IMG/VR virus record: IMGVR_UViG_3300030118_005674
Location: 1-20,722 of that record
Strand: one strand, 5' to 3'
DNA length: 20,722 bases
DNA from: a virus
Position 1 is the stretch's first letter, and each line of letters opens with the position of its first letter. The notes under the pieces were generated by a model that searched no databases, was not told the DNA's origin, and saw only the letters and a list, made by a program, of their open reading frames with translations. A program made the translations under genes and the position numbers. Below are positions 7,595-14,419 of this stretch, one piece after another.

Positions 7595-8769
7595 TATGAC
7601 AATCCTAAAGTTGTTTTAATGGTATTTACATCCGTATTTAGGTTGTTTACTGAGAGGTTTAGATCGGTATTTTCACTTGCAGACGCAGTTTTCGCTGTAA
7701 GTTTGTTTGTTACTTCTAAGTCTTGAACTGTTACTTTTGTTGGAATAGTTAAACCAACTTCTGTTTTTACTTTCAAGAAATATTTAAGTTCAGTTTCTTT
7801 CAAATTTCCGTTTACATCAAAAGTAAATTCACTCTTACCCCGAATTCTAGGAACGGTGAATTTTTCAACTTCGGAATTTGTCACGGTGTAATTAACACCG
7901 TCAATTTTCAAAGACAAGTTTGTTTCTGCCTGTGGCTCGTTACTGTCTCGTCTAACAGTGACCGTGTTATTTGTTGAGTCTATTGATAAAATAGATCCGT
8001 TGTAAACAATGGATCTTGCATTTGTTTGTGTGGCAGACTTTCCAAGTTTTGTCGATGGGAGTTTTACAGATCCATCAAGAGTTATCTTTTCAGTATAACC
8101 AAAAGTTTTACCAAAGAAACCGTAAGCATCGGGATAATCGGAGACAGAAAGATCCTTTGATCCATCCGTGACATCAACATAATTGGTCGGTGGCTTTGGA
8201 TTATCAATATTTAAAACGGTTAATACCTCACCCATTGCACGATCTGAGGAATCACTTGAAACAATTTCGCCACCAATAGAATAACCAATATAGTTCAAAA
8301 CAACAGCGTTGTTTTGTCCGTCGTCTGCTCTTTGAAGTATGGGTTTCACAACTTCAGTCGCATTAGTTGGTGCAAGGTTTTGAATTCCACCTGTCACACT
8401 GGGACTCAAGAAGTAAATATCATTTCCACCCGATGCCCCTGATGGAACACCATCCACGCTTAAGTTTGTGAACAATTCTGATGGATAATCAATCTGACCG
8501 AAGATAACAACATTTAAAGAGTCATCATCCACGGATTCTATAACACCAACAACTTCAGCATTTTCAGCGTTGTCTGCAAGAGATGTTTTATACACAGGGG
8601 GACTTTGAGTGACATCATAACGAATAACATCTCCGGCAGTAAGTCCAGCCTCTAAGTTGTAAACAGAACTTACTTTAGGAATAGTTGCAAGAATTCGTGA
8701 ACCGATGCTGTTAAGGTTCACCGAAGTGATTGATGACATTATGTTTGAACTGTTAGAGCAACTTGGCAT
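7594..8769 (-). CDS. Short fibre-like protein sharing the GDVxRYD domain (391 aa)
   Basis: I do not recognise a named T4 homologue. Residues about 38-165 contain LTAGDVIRYD, NAEVVGVIE, VVIFGQIDY, DIYFLSP, VVKPIL and VVLNYIGY, which align in order with TAGDVVRYD...VVTQGLVEF...CIHFLSP...VSKPLF...VFFNYRG of the upstream 745-aa fibre protein. Residues 212-245 (YPDAYGFFGKTFGYTE, then KLPSTKLGK) are somewhat reminiscent of phage collar or fibre domains, but weakly so. The last 45 residues (TVQDLEVTNKL to the end) are Asn/Leu-rich and heptad-like, suggesting an oligomerising coiled coil. The first ATG is preferred over Met11 because TGAGGTAAAAT precedes it. A stop/start TAATG couples it to the 1619-aa adhesin. 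It may be a fibre adaptor or short fibre. Confidence 0.75.
   Translation of the reverse strand: MPSCSNSSNIMSSITSVNLNSIGSRILATIPKVSSVYNLEAGLTAGDVIRYDVTQSPPVYKTSLADNAENAEVVGVIESVDDDSLNVVIFGQIDYPSELFTNLSVDGVPSGASGGNDIYFLSPSVTGGIQNLAPTNATEVVKPILQRADDGQNNAVVLNYIGYSIGGEIVSSDSSDRAMGEVLTVLNIDNPKPPTNYVDVTDGSKDLSVSDYPDAYGFFGKTFGYTEKITLDGSVKLPSTKLGKSATQTNARSIVYNGSILSIDSTNNTVTVRRDSNEPQAETNLSLKIDGVNYTVTNSEVEKFTVPRIRGKSEFTFDVNGNLKETELKYFLKVKTEVGLTIPTKVTVQDLEVTNKLTAKTASASENTDLNLSVNNLNTDVNTIKTTLGLS
7623..7630 (-). promoter_or_regulatory. Weak late-promoter-like box TGTAAATA
   Basis: One mismatch to TATAAATA on the minus strand, 28 bases before the ATG of the 1619-aa adhesin, inside the 3' end of the 391-aa gene. 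A CTAAATA lies just upstream. The spacing is good but the match is imperfect. Confidence 0.25.
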
Positions 8770-8780
8770 ATTTTACCTCA
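8767..8780 (-). promoter_or_regulatory. Stop/ribosome-binding-site fusion TGAGGTAAAATATG
   Basis: The TGA stop of the 745-aa gene overlaps the AGG of the ribosome binding site for the 391-aa gene, six bases before its ATG. This arrangement allows terminating ribosomes to restart on the next gene. Confidence 0.75.
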
Positions 8781-11015
8781 ACTAATGTTATTGTTCAAAT
8801 CCGCATCGGCAACGTAATGAACCGAAATTCTGTCGTAGTCAACAAGACCAGCGACGGGCTGTATCAAGAAACCATCTTTACTTGTGGCATCTGTCGTAAT
8901 CGTTGTTGCTCCCGCTGGAGCAACTCGAACATTTCCGGCAAAACCACGGGAACCAGAGGAGGTTGCGAGATCATCACCGAAACTCCTATTGTATGCTTCT
9001 CCTGTTTCTCCTGAGAATGGAGAGTATAGTGTAACCGCTGGTGTCCCTCTCATTCGAGTTGGGAATCTTTCATAGAAGTCTCGTTCAGCGGGAACGGCAG
9101 CAAAATTTACTGAAGTTGCATCAGGTGAATTGGAAACAAAAGTTTTTGTTCTTGTTGCAACATCAGGGGCATAACTTCTTTGATAATACCTTGCACATAA
9201 ATCATATTCACTCTCAATCGTTCTGGGTTGAACTGGAGTGGATGCAACACCACGTTCGAGTTTAAATTGTGCCAAGTCAACTTGTCCCGAATGAGTAATA
9301 TCCAAACCAACAGCGAAGTAGTGATTTCCACTTGGGGTTGCTGTCAATTCGGGAACTTCAAATACAGTCACAAATTTTTGCCAGTCATTATTTGGAAGTC
9401 TAATGTCTGCAATATTTGTTTTTGTTTCAGTGCTCGTACCGTCAGTGTTTTGTTTCACAAAAATAGTTGCTGTTTTGCCAGCGGAGTTTGCTTTTGCATA
9501 GAATCCGAGAGTGACATTTTCACCTCGCAGTGTATCAGATCCCTCAACACGATTTTCAACGTGAATAATATCATTGTATGTGTTACCAGCAATTGTGGTA
9601 TTGAATCGAGCATAATATAATGGATTACCTTCAACATCTGTTTGTGTTGTTGTGAAATCTTTTCTCTCCAACGACAAACTACCGCTACCCGTCGATCCTG
9701 CGACATCCACATTTGTTCTGTTTAATCTCACCCAACGATCTGCAAAGTATGTGCTTCCTGTTCCTGTAAAGGCACTTCCAACACCGATACCTCGTTGCCA
9801 AATTGAGAATGAACCGTTTGGAATGAGATTATCATTAACATAAGAAACACCACCTGTGGTTGCAGTTACCCCACCCAAGTTTGCTGGTGCGGATCTTGAG
9901 TATTGCTGAGAACCGCTTGGAACACCTCCGTTAAAGCCGCTGACTTCCCCCAGAGAGGGATTTACGACTAAAGCATAGTCACTACCCACAAGAGATCCAA
10001 CAGCGACCACGGGACTTCCTGTTGACGTGGGGGTAAGATTCCCGTCACCGTCAACAAAGAGAGGTCCGGCAGCATTTACTGGACTTTCGTTCACAAAACC
10101 AGAGGTAATGATTTTTACTGTTGTTGAATTTGGTTTTGCTACGATGACACCAATTATCGAGTTTAATGAACCAGCGTCACTGTTCTTCGTAATCTTCCAA
10201 GTTCCATCATAAGAAACAACTCTACCAACAGTAAAGTCGGCAAAAGAGGAAAGACCAGAACTCGCTTGCGTGAGGAAGAAAGCGTTATTATCTGCATTCG
10301 TATCCCCAGTGCCACCTGTTCCAGCAAGGTGTTGACCACGATAGTTAAAGAACACACCACTTGTGGAGCCCGTCGCTAAGAAAAGTGGTTTTGAAACTTG
10401 TCCAATAACTGTAGGTTCAGTATTTGTTAATTCACCATGATTAGTTGGAGACAAGAAGTGAATACAACCAGCAGAGAGACCACCAAATCTAATGCTATTA
10501 AATTCCACAAGTCCTTGAGTTACAACAGAAACTTCGTTGTTCCTTTCGCCGTTAACAATACCAAGAACTTCTGCGTTTGTCGGAGAATCTGCACGAGCAA
10601 ACGTCACTCCACCGAGATCAGCGTCGTAACGAACAACGTCACCTGCCGTGAAACCAGCAGTTCCGCCACTAAAACCTATACTGACAGTTTTAACTCCACC
10701 GAATGCTTGGGTAAAATCGTAATTTAACGTTCCGTTGACGGTAACATCACCATTAAAAGTAACACCCTTTTCAACGGTCCCACTCATCTCAACAAAAATA
10801 TCACCAGCAGTTATAGAAGTCGCTGTTGGTGTTCCTGCCTCTGTGATTGTAGCGGATCCAACGACAACATTAATACCATCTCCCGAAATGCCATCATATA
10901 GACGCATTCGGTTAAGTTTTCCGATTATGTCGGTGTTCGTTTTACTTGCCCACTCAAAAAATGAAGTGTTTGAAGTTAAGTCGCTAATTTGAAAATCGTT
11001 GTCTTCTACACCCAT
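8778..11015 (-). CDS. Tail fibre protein with repeated GDVxRYD domain and CBM-like domain (745 aa)
   Basis: Probable long tail fibre or receptor-binding protein. The N-terminus (about 10-50) has FFEWASKTNTDIIGKLN followed by YDGISGDG, resembling virion-attachment heads of marine T4-like fibre proteins. Residues 122-230 form one copy of the GDVVRYD domain (AEVLGIV, VVTQGLVEF, CIHFLSP). Residues 261-352 form a diverged second copy (VGRVVSYD, IIGVIV, IITSGFV, GPLFVDGDG, DYALVVNP). Residues 397-590 start LIPNGSFSIWQRG and contain FADRWVR, LGFYAKAN, DWQKF and a final QFKLERG, the layout of carbohydrate-binding-like (CBM4/9-type) beta domains found in many phage fibres. The segment ends YDLCARYYQRS (605-615), also typical of those proteins, then a 130-residue C-terminal part. 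The first domain is shared with the downstream 391-aa gene. Glycan binding is inferred. Confidence 0.8.
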   Translation of the reverse strand: MGVEDNDFQISDLTSNTSFFEWASKTNTDIIGKLNRMRLYDGISGDGINVVVGSATITEAGTPTATSITAGDIFVEMSGTVEKGVTFNGDVTVNGTLNYDFTQAFGGVKTVSIGFSGGTAGFTAGDVVRYDADLGGVTFARADSPTNAEVLGIVNGERNNEVSVVTQGLVEFNSIRFGGLSAGCIHFLSPTNHGELTNTEPTVIGQVSKPLFLATGSTSGVFFNYRGQHLAGTGGTGDTNADNNAFFLTQASSGLSSFADFTVGRVVSYDGTWKITKNSDAGSLNSIIGVIVAKPNSTTVKIITSGFVNESPVNAAGPLFVDGDGNLTPTSTGSPVVAVGSLVGSDYALVVNPSLGEVSGFNGGVPSGSQQYSRSAPANLGGVTATTGGVSYVNDNLIPNGSFSIWQRGIGVGSAFTGTGSTYFADRWVRLNRTNVDVAGSTGSGSLSLERKDFTTTQTDVEGNPLYYARFNTTIAGNTYNDIIHVENRVEGSDTLRGENVTLGFYAKANSAGKTATIFVKQNTDGTSTETKTNIADIRLPNNDWQKFVTVFEVPELTATPSGNHYFAVGLDITHSGQVDLAQFKLERGVASTPVQPRTIESEYDLCARYYQRSYAPDVATRTKTFVSNSPDATSVNFAAVPAERDFYERFPTRMRGTPAVTLYSPFSGETGEAYNRSFGDDLATSSGSRGFAGNVRVAPAGATTITTDATSKDGFLIQPVAGLVDYDRISVHYVADADLNNNIS

Positions 11016-11026
11016 TTCTTACCTCA
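11013..11026 (-). promoter_or_regulatory. Stop/ribosome-binding-site fusion TGAGGTAAGAAATG
   Basis: The TGA stop of the 818-aa gene overlaps the AGG that serves the 745-aa gene, six bases before its ATG. Confidence 0.75.
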
Positions 11027-13480
11027 GATTATGTTTGCGATTGTTAAGTTATTTAGATACTTAATCTTTTTATTTATGTGATCTATAACGAATACTGGCT
11101 CAAATGATGTAATTTCACTCGCATTGTCGGCAACTTGATACATTGCCTCCGAGAACATAATTTGAATCCTACCAGTACCCAATATACTTTTATTTATAGG
11201 CTCTAATGATGGATCTTCATCTTGAAAAATTTCATTCTGTATAACTTTTAATCCAACATAAGTTTTTCCTGTTTTTGCTCTGGGAATTTCCAAAACAAAA
11301 TTACTCTTTGCCGATAATTTATGAGAAAGGCTCACCCTATATTTAAACCCATTATCTCTTGAATCAAGTGATCTGGTTGTTGTAACATAATCCACTTCAT
11401 TGAAAGTTACTTTAATCACATTTTCTTTTAACTCAAATGTAAGGGGATCAGGTTTTTTTGAATTGAAATCTGATATCAAACCATCTGCATAAAACAGTGA
11501 AAATTTATTTGGGTAGGTAGGAGTCGCACCATTCCAAAGAGGTGCGGTTGCTCTACTAACTCCAGCAGGAAGCGGAGATGAATCTCGATAAAATCCAGTG
11601 TAACTTAACGACTCTGCAATAGCACTAAGTTCTCCGATTCCTTCCTCTTGAATAAAGTTTAGATCGGACGATGAAAGAGTAGAATCTTCGAGAACGGAAG
11701 CATATCTATATTCTTTACTGTCCTTTGGAATATCAAGAGAATCAATACCAAAATCGGATTCAAATTTAATTTGCTCAAACTTATTGAAATTCCCGTGATA
11801 TTGTAAACCAAGTTCTTCTAATCCGTTTGGCATATAGTATGTTATGCCATTGACGATGTGCGTATGAAAGCCTATTTTTCCATCAATCTCCTCTTGTTTA
11901 TTTCTCGCAACGCCTGGAGTTGGACTTGCTTGTTTCGCTGCCGATGATGTTAAGTATAACGGGAAAAATCCCTGTCTTTCAATTGGTTTTTCTGGAGTTA
12001 TTCCAGCGTCGGTGATCGAACTTGCCTGAACTGGTTCTTGACCGGGACAGAATTTTCTATATGGGTGTCTTTGTGGCAGTTGATCCTGTATGTTATATTT
12101 ACATGCGAGATATCCCTCGACTTTTTGAACAATTTCATCGTCAATTAAATATGTTGTTGGAGACTCAGGATCAGGGGTATCGGGTGTAGTTGCCTTTATC
12201 ATAATAACTTCAGAAATGACTAAGGTGGAATAGAGTGCTACATCAGGATTTTGAAGGACCTGGCGCTTGCCCATGTGTGTTGGATTCAATTCAAAAACTT
12301 CATAATCAGGGCCGACATAAAGACCGTCTGGGTTACTTTGATTTGGAATCACATTAACACCATATTGTTCTTGTGATATTTTATTGATTGGGAGAACTTC
12401 ACCACGAGATCCATCAATCAAACCAAAAATAGTATGATCTTGGTATGTTGTTCTTCTTGGAAGATTTAGATCAGGATACACGAAATAGCCGGGAGAAAGT
12501 CGTAAGAATGTTCCAAACATATGTGGTTTAAAATCCATAATGTTGCCAACTTCGATTTCAACCTCAGCCCCGCCGCCGATTGCACTCGGAATAATATCGG
12601 GATTACCATCACCATCGCTGTCTTGTAACACGGCACCAACATGTGATGAGTAACGCAAAATGTCCAGCCCGCCATTGGCATAGCGTGTTGTAAATTCAAT
12701 ATCGGTGAATCCCGGCAAAAATGCTTGACCTGGAGGATATGCGTAATAATAACCAGAAAAATTCCAGAAGTTTCCTACTGTGCTTTCACCATTATGTAAG
12801 ATAGAATATCTATCCTCACCTGCTGTATAGAGTGCTCCATATCTTCCGTTTGATTGAGATGAACCTTGGGGCCAGTCGTTGAAATTATATGGATTTGTTC
12901 CCGGCCAATTTGGGAACGCTTCTTTCATTGTTTGAAACACTAAATTTGGTGGATCATTTGGATTTGATCCAGCACCACCACAATTTGGATTATCAGCACA
13001 AGACTCATTATACTCAATAATTTTATTGTATGGATTTTTCATAACAGCGTACAAAAGAACATCTTTTCCTTTGCTTATGTTAAAAAGACTTCTACTGTAA
13101 AATCCATCGCTAGTCAAAAATTGTTTGAGTCTCTGATCAAAATATAATGCTCTTTCAAATGTATTTGGACCATACAAAGTTGAAGGAAGAACCTTTGGCG
13201 CAGAGTTTATCAAATCACTGAACTCGTCCCCATCTGGTGCTGGACCCGGAACAAATTCGACTCCAGATGCCGGGTCTTTCCAAGTGCCATCATCACCTAT
13301 GTTGCGGGGATCGAGGTGAACAACAACAAAACCTTGACCTCTTAAGTCCGTTGGCCTCCATAGTCGGGGAGTAAGTTGTCCATTATATTGCGACGGTAGA
13401 AAAGAATAACTCTGTCTCGGTATCCCCGGATCTGGTCCTCTCAATTCCTCCGGAACATATTGTGTATATTCACAACTCAT
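11024..13480 (-). CDS. LamG/concanavalin-like virion protein with paralogous C-terminal domain (818 aa)
   Basis: Residues about 45-480 look like a concanavalin A/LamG-type beta-sandwich. LRGQGFVVVHLDPRN (46-60) starts it, FGLIDGSRGE lies mid-domain, and VISEVIMI (421-428) with KVEGYLACKYNIQDQLPQ (453-470) then HPY closes it. That closing block matches the 'EGYLAHKWGL...LP..HPY' signature common at the end of LamG-like lectin domains in marine bacterial proteins. A DSDGDGNPD loop (287-295) looks like a calcium-binding aspartate loop. FHTHIVNGITYYMPNG (538-553) and YHGNF follow. Residues 648-818 are a domain shared with the upstream 310-aa protein (WNGATP, DNGFKY, GKTYVG, VIDHINKKIKYLN). The start overlaps the upstream stop by four bases (ATGA). 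Probably a virion lectin or baseplate-attached fibre; no T4 gene name can be given. Confidence 0.78.
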   Translation of the reverse strand: MSCEYTQYVPEELRGPDPGIPRQSYSFLPSQYNGQLTPRLWRPTDLRGQGFVVVHLDPRNIGDDGTWKDPASGVEFVPGPAPDGDEFSDLINSAPKVLPSTLYGPNTFERALYFDQRLKQFLTSDGFYSRSLFNISKGKDVLLYAVMKNPYNKIIEYNESCADNPNCGGAGSNPNDPPNLVFQTMKEAFPNWPGTNPYNFNDWPQGSSQSNGRYGALYTAGEDRYSILHNGESTVGNFWNFSGYYYAYPPGQAFLPGFTDIEFTTRYANGGLDILRYSSHVGAVLQDSDGDGNPDIIPSAIGGGAEVEIEVGNIMDFKPHMFGTFLRLSPGYFVYPDLNLPRRTTYQDHTIFGLIDGSRGEVLPINKISQEQYGVNVIPNQSNPDGLYVGPDYEVFELNPTHMGKRQVLQNPDVALYSTLVISEVIMIKATTPDTPDPESPTTYLIDDEIVQKVEGYLACKYNIQDQLPQRHPYRKFCPGQEPVQASSITDAGITPEKPIERQGFFPLYLTSSAAKQASPTPGVARNKQEEIDGKIGFHTHIVNGITYYMPNGLEELGLQYHGNFNKFEQIKFESDFGIDSLDIPKDSKEYRYASVLEDSTLSSSDLNFIQEEGIGELSAIAESLSYTGFYRDSSPLPAGVSRATAPLWNGATPTYPNKFSLFYADGLISDFNSKKPDPLTFELKENVIKVTFNEVDYVTTTRSLDSRDNGFKYRVSLSHKLSAKSNFVLEIPRAKTGKTYVGLKVIQNEIFQDEDPSLEPINKSILGTGRIQIMFSEAMYQVADNASEITSFEPVFVIDHINKKIKYLNNLTIANII
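11071..11078 (-). promoter_or_regulatory. Late-promoter-like box CATAAATA
   Basis: One mismatch (first base) to TATAAATA, 55 bases before the ATG of the 745-aa fibre gene and in the right orientation. It could be a functional late promoter alone or together with the perfect box at 11191-11198. Confidence 0.4.
11191..11198 (-). promoter_or_regulatory. Candidate T4-type late promoter box TATAAATA
   Basis: A perfect octamer on the minus strand within the codons for Pro-Ile-Asn-Lys of the 818-aa protein, 175 bases before the 745-aa fibre gene. It is more distant than the other boxes, so a role is less sure. Confidence 0.4.
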
Positions 13481-14409
13481 TCTGAGAATGTTCCAAACTG
13501 GGTTGCACCAAGAGAGTCAGAAACAACAACGGGAACACCATTCATGTACCGAATTTTATTATTGGTGTGATCAACATATAAAACTTTAGATATAGTATTA
13601 TCTGGAACGGGAACTCCACCACCTGCTAAGTCTCCTGATGTTACAACCCGTTGGAAGAAAATTTTCACACGAGCGGCACCTGCGGCAACATCGTTAGTAA
13701 ATCCAGAAGAGTTGTCGTTTAAACTTGCATCACTAAACTGATCTTCTTGAGAGTATGTTGATGGAACAATGTATGATTGACCCATTGAGAATCCAACATA
13801 AGTTTTTCCTGCTTCGAGTTTATTTAACGTTATGGTGTTTGTTCCCGCAGTAAGAACATTATAGTAAATAAAATACTTAAAGTTGTTATCGACTTGCGAT
13901 CCAGTTTTTACGGAGGAGTAGTAAAGACCTTCATTCAAAGTAATTGTCAAAGTGGTTCCATTATCTGTGATTTGAACCAAATCTGGAATTTGAGCCAAAG
14001 CACTTGGAAAGGCATCTAAAGTTATAACTGGATCGTCACCACTTGAAAGTTCTATGTAGGTTCCTTGATTATATGGCATGATTGGTGTCGCCCCATCCCA
14101 AGCAGGACCAGCATATCTTAAATTTGTATCCTCATCACCAGATCCACTAAAAGGATCACCGGCAAACGCTGACCAACCGTTTACCATGTAACCAAAGGCA
14201 CTGTGATTGTAGTGGTGTCTTTCTTGAATTTCATCTAATTCAGATGACTGTAAAGGATAACCCGGTCTGAATGCCGTGTATTGATAATTTTTTGCAACAT
14301 CAAAGGCATTAAGTTCTTGTTGAAAAAACCTTGAGTTATATGGAGAAACTGAAAGTGGTGTTTTCGGTTCGTCGTCGTTTATTTTGAATGGTGCAATACT
14401 TCTAGCCAT
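13477..14409 (-). CDS. Virion protein with FRPGYPLQSSELDEIQ head, paralogue of the 818-aa C-terminus (310 aa)
   Basis: Residues 44-63 carry YTAFRPGYPLQSSELDEIQE, a segment seen near the N-terminus of structural proteins of marine T4-like phages, where a helix follows a conserved PG-x-LQ-x-SEL. Residues 104-292 are homologous by eye to 648-815 of the next protein: WDGATP, DNNFKY, GKTYVGFSMGQ, ARVKIFF and VLYVDHTNNKIRYMN. The gene follows the gp8-like wedge gene with a TGAGG stop/RBS fusion and overlaps the 818-aa gene by ATGA, so it is translated with them. The position corresponds to gp9/gp10 in T4, suggesting a connector between baseplate and fibre, but no clear similarity to gp9 or gp10 is visible. 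Function is inferred from context. Confidence 0.75.
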   Translation of the reverse strand: MARSIAPFKINDDEPKTPLSVSPYNSRFFQQELNAFDVAKNYQYTAFRPGYPLQSSELDEIQERHHYNHSAFGYMVNGWSAFAGDPFSGSGDEDTNLRYAGPAWDGATPIMPYNQGTYIELSSGDDPVITLDAFPSALAQIPDLVQITDNGTTLTITLNEGLYYSSVKTGSQVDNNFKYFIYYNVLTAGTNTITLNKLEAGKTYVGFSMGQSYIVPSTYSQEDQFSDASLNDNSSGFTNDVAAGAARVKIFFQRVVTSGDLAGGGVPVPDNTISKVLYVDHTNNKIRYMNGVPVVVSDSLGATQFGTFSE

Positions 14410-14419
14410 TTTTACCTCA
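14407..14419 (-). promoter_or_regulatory. Stop/ribosome-binding-site fusion TGAGGTAAAAATG
   Basis: The TGA stop of the gp8-like gene overlaps AGG of the ribosome binding site of the 310-aa gene, five bases before ATG. Confidence 0.75.

Noticed and set aside
8737-8739. Alternative start of the 391-aa protein at Met11
   Set aside because: No Shine-Dalgarno sequence precedes it, whereas the first ATG has TGAGGTAAAAT at the usual distance.
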